A stretch of DNA of 64,000 bases, taken from positions 1-64,000 of the forward strand of contig JAPYMA010000992.1 in the NCBI GenBank assembly GCA_035041965.1, written 5' to 3'. The translations under genes were made by a program, and so were the position numbers. This document shows, in pieces, positions 22,820-34,869 of the stretch (the stretch's first letter is position 1; every line of letters starts with the position of its first letter). The stretch is from Anisakis pegreffii. Its lineage: Eukaryota > Nematoda > Chromadorea > Rhabditida > Anisakidae. Under the pieces are notes generated by a model that worked only from the letters and a program-made list of their open reading frames with translations, made no database searches and was not told where the DNA came from.

Positions 22820-24583
22820 CTAAACACCTAATGATGGCCTCTTGCAATCGCAATAGATCACTAACTCAACACTCTATTCGCCCGAAACACATTGAGAATG
22901 ACTGATTTATTGTATGCTCAGAACTGGCAATTTCATTTCCTCTCATCCGTTCAATCACAAGCGCAAAACCGCATGTGAATAGACTCAGCCATCCTAGCAA
23001 GCACAATAAAACATCATTAATTCTATACACTTCAGCAAACATCTCAATGCGTTTTACACATTAACATCCGATACAATTGCGCAAAGCTTATGGCTGGAAT
23101 TTCACACTTTCTCATCAATTTCGCATCATTTATTAATCAAATTCACACTTCACGCAAACTTAATTTCACAATAACTCAATAGAATTTCTTTCAGTTGAAA
23201 GCCTCCTTTTAAGAGAACAAATTTTAAGAGAAGTCAGCAAAATCAGCAAATTTCATTCCATCTGAGTTCTTTGTCCGAGGCAAACGGTAGTGACAAAATT
23301 TGCAGCTGTATGTCATCGAGCCATTGTAATCCGTATTCGTGTGAGATTTTTTGATGAGAACGGGAGCCATGGGAAATAAGGTCCACATAAATGTGAACAT
23401 AAAGAGATGTGAAGCATGGATGCAGCAGCAAATTCCTTCACTGACGACAAATCAATTGAAGGCAAGCGACAAAAGAAACAATCAAAAAAGATACACTTGC
23501 TGAAAATTAGACCATTTGGTTGACATAAACCCCTTTCAAATGAACCTCAACCGTTTCCCCAAGGTATCGATATCGCCAGCGTTTCCGACTACTCAAAATG
23601 TGCCGTTGATGTTGACCAGCGCCATGCAGAATTATCTTCCCCAACAATATTCACTTTGACTAGTAGCTCTTGACCATAGCCACCTTCGTTCTCTCCACAT
23701 GGTTTGAAAACTGTTCACTTGGACGCAAAAAAAACTGCACATTCACGAACTGATTAGAAAATCATCTGTCAGAAATAAATTCTAATGTCCACGCTCGGCT
23801 CATAGACGGCTTTTTCCGATGCTCTAAACTTGTTCAATGCTCACATCAGCACGTCTTAAGAACAGTTACTCCCTCTCATCCAGCATTGTCAACATGAAAC
23901 GTGCGGTAGCGTGACGATTGTTCATGCTGTTCACAGAACAACCAGTCGAACGTCAAGCAACAACAGCAAGTGTGCATCATTATTCTTAACTGCTATTCAT
24001 CCATGCATGCTTGAGTTGTTTCTCGTCAACCAACATGTAATGCAAGCAGCAGGCGATGCTTTTAAACTGAACATTGCTTCTCACATAAACATTGGCTCTC
24101 AATATGATACCACTGAACTGAAATGCTCAAGGAATATGCAATAAACAGCAGCACATAAAATTCCTCAAAATATCTCGATAACCACAACTCAGAGCAACTG
24201 CTCACTGCAGTGCCAAACCCTATAATTCATCGTCACATAGGGGTTAGCTGAAAGTTTCGTCCATAAAAAACCTGTTGATGTCATCGAATATCAAGTAATT
24301 CCTGAACGAAGTATCGTCTGAACAGCTTTTTGAAAATTAAAAAACCGGCTAAGGTTTCAAATTGTTGCGTCATGCAACGCAACAGAACTGAATGATAATC
24401 ATTCGACTGAAGGTATGCGCGACTGTTGAAAAATGAGCTGTTGAAAACAATTTCATAAAGCACCAAAAATTATGTGTTCCAATTATTTTTGAGCTCACAC
24501 TTCTCACATCGGTTTACATCGACAAAATCAGTACTAACGTGTCATAGGAATGTGATGTTTGATAACTTTTCGAACAGATGCAT

Positions 24584-25490
24584 AAAATTTATAATATCCT
24601 GAATCTAGAGGTTCTGCTGGATCGTTTGGTGAAAAGAAATTCGCATGTTTCAGGGCAAACCTGAGAAGACGGTTAGCTCGAAGATCGCAATCCGCCTATT
24701 GCTAATATGAACGTATTGATTGCTCTATAGTGATCAATTTGTATGAATGAGCGCGATTGCGCTATTGAATTGAGATAGATCTAAGTAAATGGCTATATCT
24801 CCTCAAGTAAGCAAAATCGCTCGACAAAGTATATGTTACTCTGAATTAAGAGATCCATCTGGATCGAATGATGCAAAAAAATTCACATGTTACTGGGCAA
24901 ACTTGAGAAGACGGTAGCCTTGAAGGTGACACCCGAGATATGATTAATACAATGCCTATATCTCCTCAACGAGGCCAAACTGCTCAGTAAAATTTATAAT
25001 GTCCTGAATCTAGAGGTTCTGCTGGATCGTTTGGTGAAAAGAAATTCGCATGTTTCAGGGCAAACCTGAGAAGACGGTTAGCTCGAAGATCGCAATCCGC
25101 CTATTGCTATTATAAACGTATTGATTGCTCTATAGTGATCAATTTGTATGAATGAGCGCGACTGCGCTATTGAATTGAGATAGATCTAAGAAAATGGCTA
25201 TATCTCCTCAGCTAAGCAAAATCGCTCGGCAAAATATATGTTTTTCCGAATGTAGAGATCCATCTGGATCGAATGATGCAAAAAAATTCACATGTTACTG
25301 GGCAAACTTGAGAAGACGGTAGCCTTAAAGGTGTCACCCAATATAGTATTAATAAAATACATATATTTCCTCAACTAATTGTAAGCCAAATTGCTCAGTA
25401 AAACTTATAACATTCTGAATCTAGAGATTCTGCTGGATCGAACTGTGAAAAGAAATTTATATGCTTCCCGGCAAACATGAGAAACTCGGT
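24584..25490. repeat. Tandem repeat of about 405 bp with two sub-units
   Basis: Copies begin at 24584, 24989 and (partial) 25400, each at 'aaaa[t/c]ttataa', giving periods of 405 and 411 bp. The first two copies are nearly identical over long stretches. Each unit has two related halves of about 200 bp. One has 'ggatcgtttggtgaaaagaa' and 'gcaaacctgagaagacggtt'; the other has 'ggatcgaatgatgcaaaaaa' and 'gcaaacttgagaagacggta'. On the minus strand each half reads ACCGTCTTCTCA, GTTTGCC, then a T-rich tract (AATTTTTTTG or AATTTCTTTTC). That order matches the sequence just 3' of the SL1-like motif at 25497-25518, so the halves may be decayed copies of an SL RNA-like gene. Confidence 0.85.
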
Positions 25491-25496
25491 ACTTAC

Positions 25497-25563
25497 CTCA
25501 AACTTGGGTAATCGAACCAAATGATACCTCAAACTTGTTACATCAAACTTGAGTAATCAAACC
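25497..25563 (-). ncRNA. SL1-like spliced-leader sequences (gene or relic)
   Basis: Read on the minus strand, 25518 to 25497 matches the nematode SL1 leader at 20 of 22 bases (TTCGA where SL1 has TTTAA), and the next bases are GTAAGT, a splice donor as in SL RNA. A second copy, 25563 to 25542, matches at 19 of 22 and is followed by GTAACA. Between them, 25540-25528 holds a 3'-half copy (AACAAGTTTGAG) followed by GTATCA. Downstream of the best copy on the minus strand come a possible stem (GTTTGCCGGG) and ATAAATTTCTTTTC, roughly where an Sm site would be, but it is not the AATTTTTGG consensus. It may be a divergent functional SL RNA gene or a relic within the neighbouring satellite. Confidence 0.6.
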
Positions 25564-25599
25564 AAACGTGCATAAGTTGAGCCTGAAAAAAAAACTAAT

Positions 25600-28500
25600 C
25601 TTAATTTGGTTAATGGATTGATTACAAGAATATTGTTATTGTGAATATTTTTTAATCACTGTCACTACCGTTATCATTATCATTACTATTATCACTGCAC
25701 GACGAATTTATGAATTTTCGCATTGATTATATTTTTTGGTTTAGCCATCCAAGTCTGATATAATTAACAATAAGCGGTTTGATAGGCTCATATGAATTGT
25801 CAGTCATTGTCTTATCTCAAAATGGGCATTTCTCTTCACCGATCGCTGTTGCCTTTCTACATGACTTTAAAAAATCTTTGTAAACAATGGCGATTTGTGT
25901 TTACCTATTTCATAAGCCGATGCGATCGAAAAATCGGACATTTTGACTAGCTTTATGAATCTGCAAATCTGATGTAATGCTTCTTGATGCATGCAATAAA
26001 TTGCAGTTGCTTTGTTAGGGCCGTTCAACACTATGAAAGAGCTCGTGACAAGACACAGTGCTATTTAAGGCTTGTTTATCAACTTTTTCACGTTTACGGC
26101 TATCTGAGCTGATAAGGAATCACAGTACGAATCAAATGATTGTTCAAATACACGTTATCTGACTTCAAGTGTTTCCATATGAAAATGCTTTCAGTATTCA
26201 TTTCGCATCTTTTATTACTGTTGTTAATTGCAGTCAATAACCTTAATGACTTCTCTCAGCAGCAGTTTTGATGAGTACCAACGTTTCAGCGTGCATTTTA
26301 TCACGACATTGAATCCCGACTGCCATGCACTATGTACTTATTTGGAACGGCCTAATGCACTGAGAAAACCGTCATTACCATTTTTAAACAAAAGTACCTT
26401 TTTCTCACTGATTTGTGATTTTGATTGTGTTCTATTCATGATCGTGGACATCATGCTGTTCTTCTGTGTCTCATTTTCAAGATATCCTTTATCGAGGCGG
26501 CTCGCGGTCTTGCTGTAGAGACGACGTGATCACTGCAGTGGCCAAGGTAATATTCAGACACAATCAAGTATTTTTCGTTACGATCCAGAATTAGCCAACC
26601 GAAATCTGTAGCAGTGACGGCTCAGGAGAAAACAGACGTCTATTCGTAGCAAATATCGAATGATATTTATGTTTTTCTAGCACAAGTACGATTATTTCTC
26701 CATGGATTACTTATTGTGATCTACACCTCGGTGTAATAAATTAGCTACTGGACTCCATGGGCGATAATTTCTTATCAATAATATTGCAAAGATAATGGAT
26801 TCGCCAGTGCAAGTGCCTCGCACGATGTGTTACAAATGCAGAGTGTTGTTATCTAGATGTTGTTATCTCAATCATTCTCTGCATTTTTGAGTAAAAGTCG
26901 ATTGTTATTTTATGATTGCTGTCTTATGATCTTATGAAGTGTTTTGTTATTAATGTGATGCACTCAAGAGTTTTCACTTATTTGCGACGAGATTCATTGC
27001 TGAGCCACGAGTGCGTCGTTTATGCCGTTCGTTTGTACATGTTTCGACGTTGCGATTCATCGCTTCAAATTTGAAACTTTTTGATCTTTCAGTATTTCAG
27101 TATTTTCAGTATTAATTTTTCATTATTGTATACCGCTTCGAACGAACAGGCTCGGGTGCTTTCATCAAATGCGATACGGGCATCGCGTATACGCTCCACC
27201 GATACTTCATCCCCTATACTTTTTGGCTAGAACGCGCTGAAGCACACCAGTTGCATAGAAATCCGACAACTAAATATTCACGGAGAAAACGTCAATAGAT
27301 TTCATCAAGCGGTCTTTCAGCTTATGGGATTAATTTGCTCAAAAATTGTTGCATAATTTCATTAGTCTTAACGATGATGGAATGCTGATTTGTCATTATG
27401 TTCCAATATTTCAAAGATTCAATTGATCAGTTCATTTCATCGTGATGAATCTCTCAAAGGATTCTCTTTCGAGTTGCGCTAAAACTAAAATTATAGTCTG
27501 CAACCCAGAAAAATGACATAAACTTTCAGAAACAAAATTCAGTTAAGCGAAATAGTCGTATCACGATAACGCATCAAAAATGCTCCACGGATTATCATGC
27601 CAGTACGAACTCCATACTGTTCGAGCTATTTTTGATTGAATTGTTTTATAGTCAATGATCCTTTTTAAAGTTAATGCACTAGTGATTTGGAGTTGAACAT
27701 TGATCAAAGCATTTCATAAGGATCTTGTTGGTTACTGGCTAAAGTGAGGCTCTATAGGAAACGTTTTGTTGATGAGTTATTAGATTGTAATAAAATGATG
27801 ATTTTCAGCTTTGAAACACAACTCGCAATGAACCAGCGAGCCAGAATTTACACCGATCCTCTACCATACAGATCATGTGAATTTCCATGCTTTCTCTACG
27901 TTATGCTAGAGGCGATTCTGAATGCAAACCTCTGAGCACTCATTTTTTGCAGTTGTTTGCTAGTCTAAACTCGATCATTGTCGCATGTTCCATTGACCAG
28001 CAAAAAAGTGTCAGGGACCTATCAAATTGATCGATTCATTTGCTTTTATGGAATGTGCTTGGTGCTAAGACAGTGTGCCTAATGACATTTAGCCTTATGA
28101 AATTAGAAGATTTGGAACGCCTGCGACTGATTGTTGAGCTTGTGGCAACACCTATAAGAATATTATACTTTTGCATTAAGAAGTTTGCCGGGTCCTTGAA
28201 GTCTCCTTCGGAGGAACATGAAGTAGTTTCCATAGAGTCTGCAATAACGGTATAGGCGTGGCTTTGCCGCATGTAAATCGTAGTTGCGAGACACGATTTT
28301 TTGAAACCCTCTGTTATTCTGTAAACCTCCGTTACTCCGTAATGCTTTAGGAAGAGAGTTTCTTTTCATGGTGAGCCGCACCGTTACCAGAGCTTCAGCC
28401 ACAGCCGAGAGATGAACCTCAGACTAGTCCTAAGCATCAACTTCAGCTTAGGCCTAAACAACAACCTCACAAAGAAGGGTCACAAACTTTCGGGACGAGT

Positions 28501-28670
28501 TAGGTATAATCCAAATCCAAAAAAAAATCATTACATAATCCTTGCCCAGCAAACCTGCGAAAATCATCAATGTTCATTATGCAATTATACTGCTGAAAGA
28601 TTGGAAAGCAGACAACCCCGAAAACTTCCAAAGGAAGAGTCAAGGGTAAATGCATAGAATTAATACCCTC
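25600..28670. other. No well-supported gene
   Basis: AT-rich, with short ORFs only. ORF 26228-26518 (plus) starts just after an AATTGCAG acceptor-like site, and 27744-27935 and 28040-28255 are open but unremarkable. The one start codon with a signal-like peptide is listed separately at 26179. Confidence 0.45.
26179..26271 (+). CDS. 30-codon ORF encoding a signal-like peptide
   Basis: The ATG at 26179 opens MKMLSVFISHLLLLLLIA followed by a short polar end and TGA. The hydrophobic core is a textbook signal peptide. It could be a tiny secreted peptide or the first exon of a secreted protein whose donor I cannot identify. A chance ORF is also plausible. Confidence 0.2.
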   Translation: MKMLSVFISHLLLLLLIAVNNLNDFSQQQF

Positions 28671-28678
28671 GAATGCGC

Positions 28679-28755
28679 AATAGGCGAAATGTCATTAGGC
28701 GATGTGTCCATTAGACGAAATTTCGTTAGACGAAATGACCGTTAGACGAATGTGT
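28679..28755. repeat. Short tandem repeat of 'TTAGRCGAAATG' units
   Basis: Five imperfect units of about 15 bp: taggcgaaatgtc, attaggcgatgtgtcc, attagacgaaatttc, gttagacgaaatgacc, gttagacgaatgtg. The block ends 59 bp before the ORF at 28815. The TTAGGC in two units is the nematode telomere hexamer, but the spacing is not telomeric. Confidence 0.8.
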
Positions 28756-28814
28756 TTTCATGTTCAACTTTGAAAATGTGATTTTGTGAACCATTTGCAG
28801 ACGCCACCGATAAG

Positions 28815-29132
28815 ATGAGCAAAAAGATGGAGAAGTACGGTTTTCGTGCAATCATACTGCATGAGTTCAAACTCGGACACAACATAATTGCTGCTACTGC
28901 AAACATACAAAAGGCATGGGGTGAAGAGGCGCCTAAAGAAACCTTAATTCATCGTTGGTATGACAAGTTCGCTCACGGAGATTTCGATCTGGACGTAGAG
29001 CCTCCTCCTCAACGTCGAAGGACGACAATTAGCGCACCAAACGTGGAGAAAATCTCAGAAAAACCGCAAAGAATGAGAGCCACCAGTGACGCATCGAGGT
29101 ACATGTTTGCAAACAAAGGCATTCATCTCTGA
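28815..29132 (+). CDS. Mariner-type transposase N-terminal (HTH) fragment
   Basis: A 105-codon ORF with a true ATG. Residues about 10-62 match the Mos1/mariner transposase helix-turn-helix domain (HTH_48 type): IILHEFKLGH, then TANIQKAWGEE, TLIHRWYDKF and the GDFDL turn. In full-length mariner proteins (about 345 residues) a DDE/D catalytic domain follows; here the ORF stops soon after, and I see no DDE/D motif downstream. A TTTGCAG precedes the start by 14 bp, so it may be a spliced gene. Either a truncated transposon or a host gene using the HTH alone; nematodes have many of the latter. No terminal inverted repeats found. Confidence 0.65.
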   Translation: MSKKMEKYGFRAIILHEFKLGHNIIAATANIQKAWGEEAPKETLIHRWYDKFAHGDFDLDVEPPPQRRRTTISAPNVEKISEKPQRMRATSDASRYMFANKGIHL

Positions 29133-29139
29133 CAACGAC

Positions 29140-30190
29140 GATTGACTGATTTACAATTCTTTGATGTTTCTCTTCACTATTTTGCTGTTCGATTTTGCAG
29201 AACTGCTACGAACTGTATTTGTATTAAGTGAAAGTAATATTGTTTATTTTGAAAAATAATTTGAATGATTGAAAATGATGTGAAAGTATTTTGCAAACCG
29301 TGAACTAATGCTTATTTATCTGTTTCTTTTGTTTGATCACCTTATTTATGCTTTCAAAACAGACTGTACATAAAAGCATTCATTAGCATTTGTTGATACC
29401 ATACAATCGGCTATTCTTGTCGTTTATGCCTGATTTCTTTGACACTCATTTATTCATTTGGATGGATTCCTCACTGAAAAGCTTTTACTACAAGTGAAGA
29501 TTTTAATTGAAAGCTTAAGATCCGAAATTGCAAAACCCTATCTCAACTGGACCCGTTTCCTTCACTTTCAACACAAGCTCATTGATTGAGTTTATTTAGC
29601 CTCTGAGCTTCGAACTGAGTTGCAGACGCATCCGTTTAAATACGATTTTACCTCAACACCTCGAAACGACAGCATTGTTTCTTAGGTGCTCAAATGTGGA
29701 TTATAGGATGACATTTTTGATGCTTGTGAAGGTTTTCTCGTATATTTTCTGCACACGTATGCACAATTGAATGTTTATCAAATGTACGGTTCGAAATGAA
29801 TGCCTGCTATGTCATGCTTGGAATCAATCTTCTACCCTGATATCACATCACTTGTCCACAAAGGAATCAACTTAAAGGAGTAAAGCCCGTTCCGGGAAGA
29901 ACCATTCGATTGAGCACTACCAATTCGACTGCGTATTCTCCGCTCACTAAATCAACGTTTGAGGTGAAGGCGATTCCATTTGTTTGAGGTGAAGATTCGA
30001 AACCTCGTCGAGACGGAAATAACGGCTAAAATTAATTGATCTATATAAGATTTACGATCACCATTTTCATTATCATTTGTATGCAGTGACAGCATGCGTG
30101 ATGCTGTCGAATCATAATATGACGAGAAATCATGGCATTTCTAGGTATTTTCTATGTTCACGAGCATGACATTTCTAAGTTAGCTCTTTT
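29140..30190. other. No supported gene
   Basis: AT-rich non-coding sequence between the mariner-type ORF and the hAT-like element. No long ORF, repeat or RNA gene seen. Confidence 0.5.
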
Positions 30191-30194
30191 AGTC

Positions 30195-30844
30195 CAGTGG
30201 TTCTCATACGGGGTGAAATTACAGATTTTGAGTAATTTGAACGTGTCAAGGGGTAATGGAGGGGGTCGGGAAATTATTATTTCATTATGTTATGATAGAT
30301 CGTCATTGTGATCGTGTTTCTTAACGCGGATACATACAGTTGATGGCAACACTCTTCATTCCCCTATTTTCTGAGTGTCATTAGCTCGTCCCGGCCTAAC
30401 AAGGTTGTTTTAACAGGGTTCTCATTCTTTTTCTTGCTGTTGTAGTCGCTCTCATGACTTTTATCACCAGAAGTGTTCTCTTCTGCTAATTTCTCATTCA
30501 TTTCATTGAATAATCGAAGTCAAATTCTCATTCTATCAAACACACTCTATAACTGACCATTTGACTGTCGCACGTTGTTGAGCAATAATCTTCGATTGAT
30601 GTATTGTTGATTTCGGCTGTCAACACTTGTCAACGTATCCAGTAAATAGTATATGCTACAGAATGAGAAATTGATTCGAACTGTGAAGTGAAGTTAGACG
30701 AAGTGAATGAGAAAAACTCATCAATAGAACGATATTCACATGAAATAGCTATGAGAGTGAATAGAACACGTCCGAAAAGAATGAGAATTCTTTTAAATGA
30801 GTTTGAAGTGAGCGTGACATAGACAATAGCTTTTTATGCAATCA
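30195..30844 (+). mobile_element. hAT-like non-autonomous element, copy B of dispersed repeat
   Basis: 30243-30844 aligns with 11609-12228. This copy begins upstream with 'cagtggttctcatacggggtg' (30195), closely resembling the terminal repeat of hAT/Charlie-type elements, followed by a 'ggggtaatggagggggtcggg' stretch also typical of them. The preceding 8 bp (ttttagtc, 30187-30194) would be the target duplication, but I do not find it or a matching inverted end beyond 30844, so the 3' end seems lost. No transposase ORF. Confidence 0.55.
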
Positions 30845-32526
30845 GTACTGAGGAACACAACGGTCTAATTGTAAGAGAAGACCCAGCGATGACGTTCTGG
30901 AGACCCAGTGGCGTTTTGGAGCTTCTCATCTCTGAATCTCTGCTCCCATGACGACGACCATTAACATATGGTCATGAACCATTAACAAATTGATAGGCAG
31001 TAATCTCAGCAGCTATTAAGTTAGTAGCTGTCAGCATACCGCAGTGCTCATCAGACATCCTGTTCCGAGTGGTCTATCAGGCGACTGCTTCGTGTGTTTC
31101 GAAACTTTGGAGAACCTGGAAACAATTATAAACGCGTAAATCTCTTGAATCTGCTCAGTTGAAGGAGACTGTGCAGTATCCGATCTTGTTTTTGCTTATA
31201 TTCGCCTGTGTTGTGTTGATAATTTTGGATCATATTTTTGCACTATCGTGCTATTCGATTACACACTCGTCATTACGGTTACACTCATTTGCATCACTCT
31301 CTAAGACTTAGGACTTGTGATTACGATGTTGCATCCAAATACAACATTGAATAATCCACAAAAAAGACAATAATCTATAAAGGAGAAATTGCTGTGGTCG
31401 AACATCTCGAACAATTCGCTGAGAATGCCGAAGAGTCGACTCAACAAGCATTGCAGATGTTCCGTGATGAATTGAACTGTTCCGGATTATCATGAGCACG
31501 ACACCTACCTGCAACGTCGGAATCTTAGTCTACAGCCGATCAGCTGTCAATCGCACAATAGTACAGTACCTCTACTGAACGGTGAAGTTCTGTGTAGTGC
31601 TTATATTCAGCTACAGTTTGCTTCCGAACAACTAACTGCTCCGATCTATTTTCCCTATTCATTTTCTTAGAATTTGATTCCAACCTCAATGAATCGTCTA
31701 TTTTTCCCATTCATTTCTTAGAATTCCAATCCACGTCTTACGCAAAGAAATCTGATTGACTGCAAGATTGTTGAATCGTTTCATTAATCAATTGAAGGAA
31801 ATTTTTCGTTATGACCAAATTTCCGGTTATGTTCTGGCTGATTGTCTGTGTAGATCGTTTTTTGGGAGTTTCTGTAAGGGAAGTTCTTCTGATGAATAGG
31901 ATGAGATTAACACGAGGGTCGAAAAAAAGCTCAAAACAACGAGTTTGCAAAGTACGTTCTCTGATAGGATAATTGTGCAAAGTAATTTTACATTTGCAAT
32001 CACATAATTACCCCAACGCAATTAATTCGAACTTCAACATAAAACTTCGAACTTTTATTTATATTTCGTTTATTTATTGCTCACACTTGCCGCTTTCAGT
32101 GAACCATTGTTGGTTTACTCAGGGTTCCTTTCCACTATAACGTGCGGTAGTGTCGCGTGGAGTAAGTTGTTGCATAGTGGTTCGTACACTGGAAGCATTC
32201 ATTCATTGAGATGTTGAGGAACCTTTGAACAGCTTACAAACAGTCATCAACTTAATGAATGCTTTAAAAAACAATCATCCAAATTCTTGAGCTGCAAACA
32301 TGCCGTTCGCTAAAATAAATATTTGCTTGAAATGATTCGCGATACCTCTGATGTCTCAACTTTCGAGAGGTTCGAATATTTACAGAATATAGGAATTACT
32401 CGATTTATATTGTCATTGCCACTTAGACATGCAACCTTCAGCCACTATTCTGTCAGTTATCCGGCTGATTGTATTTCGGATCTTGACGATCGTCTTCACT
32501 GAACCACTTCAGTTGTTTTGCCACAT

Positions 32527-32610
32527 TGGAACATTTCTTCACTCAACGAAATTTCATCATAAAAACAATGGAACATTTCTCAAGTCAGCAAAATTTCATC
32601 ACAAAAACAG
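32527..32610. repeat. Two tandem 42-bp units
   Basis: 32527-32568 and 32569-32610 are imperfect copies, each starting 'tggaacatttct' and ending 'aaatttcatca[t/c]aaaaaca'. The length is a multiple of three and the ORF 32429-32641 stays open across both, but I see no further coding support. Confidence 0.85.
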
Positions 32611-34674
32611 AAGTAATTGCGAAAACAAGCATGAGTTTTAGTGGCAACTTTTAAGCAACCGATTTTAAGACTCTTTCGGAATTGTTTTGGTCTATCTTCT
32701 TTCGCTTCTTCCTCATCTTGATGCTCACCCGGAGCAACAACCATGATTTCCTAATACACCTTCAGCTATGCCTTAATTTGGAAAATAAATACGTCACATT
32801 CGTTGGCATTTTATTACGTGCACTTTATAACGTTCTTTATGCGGTAATGATTCGGTAAGGAGATGGGTTTGCATTGCTGGCCACTTTTTTCAGTACGTAT
32901 GAAACCGGAATGAATCACTCCTTCAGAATTCATCTCAATTGCTTTAGCCAACCATTGATAGACGACACTTCACTGATGGTGTTGATGTTCGACGTCTTCG
33001 CAGGGCATTTTTCACTTCTGTGCGCTCACCTAAGCGATCGTTGCACAGAGGAAGTCAAAAATTCAAAGATTTGATTTTTTTTCCGAAAAGTCGACAACCA
33101 TCCATCCACGATAGTTGCCTATCGATAGTGAACAACTTTCAAACAACCGCGTTATTTTGGTTTAAGGTTGTTTTACCTTCGCAACTGCTACTGAAACCCT
33201 TCGCAGTTCTGCGGAATCGCCTGGGCTGCTCAATCTCGTTTTTGGACAATATCATAGTCGGAGCATTTGTAAACATGATGAGTTTCATTCGAAAATTCAT
33301 TTTTGCTCCAACTTATGACGGGAATTGAATGCGATCGTTCGATGCGATGAGCAAATAGAGCTGACTGTCACTTTAACAAGATAATTTATGTGATGACATG
33401 GCTTACGATTGCTGCGATTTTGAGAAATCAACAAACTGATAATATTGACAGTATTGACATCACAAAGTCAACGTTATTCCATTTTTTCACATGAAACGTA
33501 GTCCCCAATCTGTAGATACATGTGTGTTCATATCGCTTAATTGTATCAGACGATAGCGATAAAAGTCGTTAAGTCGTTAAGCGGTATCAGCACAAACGAG
33601 ATATGAAACAAGATAGGAAGTAAAGGAGAAAAATATCCAATAGCATCATCTCGGTGTTTGTTTCAAGCATTTCACTGTAATGCCCTTTCAGCATAAAACA
33701 TTCATAAATCATTCAGAAATCAATGGAAGCTTTCGATTGCGCTCTCTTAACAGTTTTGTGTATGGTATCAGTATGGTGATGATCGAGCATTAACCAGTTT
33801 CAGTGTGCGATAACTGACTGAGTTGTTGCTCGAGATCATAGAGCGAGCATTCGAATTAGCGATTGTTGTTTGCTTGCTCACTTTTTGTCTTTTTTCGCAC
33901 TTTTAATGTTTGTTTGCTCTAGCATTTATGCAATATCAGCAATCAATCGCAAGGGTTTTCAGGCAGTGATCATTTCATTTCGTCATTGTTTTGAACTCGT
34001 TCTCACAAATTTCTCCATAATCGAATGAATGCAACTGATTCAACGAGAAATTCGGTGAAGAATTTATGAGTCAGGAGCCAGAAGAATATTCAAGTTTTAT
34101 AACTCTGGAGAGTAGCCCAAAACCTCTGTACTTGCCAAATCAATAATTCAAGTTCGGATTTCATGAAGACAGATGATTCCAAACGCTATTATCGTTAGCT
34201 GCGCGGAAAGAAGAATGCCAAGGAAGGAAGAATGTGATATTAGTGATATTGGTAATAACAGAGAGGCATAAACTCGTAATGAGTTGGATTTGCTGATTAA
34301 CGATAAATAAATAACTCTGGAGAGTTTTATGATTGACTGAGAAAAAGATTTTTTTATAATTGAGAGAAAAGACTTTGAAAGCGTAAAGGTTCATTTGATC
34401 ATATGCTCTACTTATCAGGAATGACGCATTTCAAAGGCTGTTTGCGATTTCAGGCTTGCACCCCACCCCTATGTGAGTTCGAAATAGTTTAAAATTTGGA
34501 CATTGATGGCTCAAAAGATTGATGTGAACACAACAAACAAAAGATTCACACGAATGCAGTTTATCAATGGGCATATGCCCAGAAAAAGTGCTGCTTCCTT
34601 TTTACTTCATAAACACCTGAAACCATCTATCATTCGCTCGTAATCGTCCGATAGTCACAAACCGAGTAAAAACA

Positions 34675-34869
34675 TCAATCAGTAAACACATAATTACATC
34701 GTTCAATTTCATTATCGTCCATAATGGTTTCAAAGGAGTCCCTGTTTACATTTTCACTGTCCAAAATGTTCTTCCTAGACAGACGTTCTGTATCTTTTCC
34801 GTTCAAGTTGGATTGTTTTGGCCGGTATTTGGCGTTAACACGATCCGGCTTCAACTCATTTCTTCTCAT
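34675..34869 (-). CDS. Candidate exon or short gene
   Basis: 64 codons from an ATG to TGA. The product is strongly charged and lacks hydrophobic runs (RNELKPDRVNAKYRPKQ, DSENVNRDSFETIMDDNEIE). It looks like a disordered C-terminal tail. Same-strand ORFs at 35419-35637 and 36436-36645, both Cys-containing, could be upstream exons, but I could not establish junctions. The plus-strand ORF 34724-34948 is its shadow. No family recognised. Confidence 0.28.
   Translation of the reverse strand: MRRNELKPDRVNAKYRPKQSNLNGKDTERLSRKNILDSENVNRDSFETIMDDNEIERCNYVFTD

Larger units (their letters stand above)
18160..24580. other. Sparse region with few uncertain ORFs
   Basis: Mostly AT-rich non-coding sequence. 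It holds the ORFs listed at 19686-20292 and 21331-21600, an (AC)n run at 22131-22150 and an (ATCC)n run at 22802-22819. I see no conserved protein, rRNA or convincing tRNA. Confidence 0.5.

Noticed and set aside
28679..28755. Internal telomere (TTAGGC)n
   Set aside because: Only two TTAGGC hexamers, within a 15-bp unit; not telomeric spacing.
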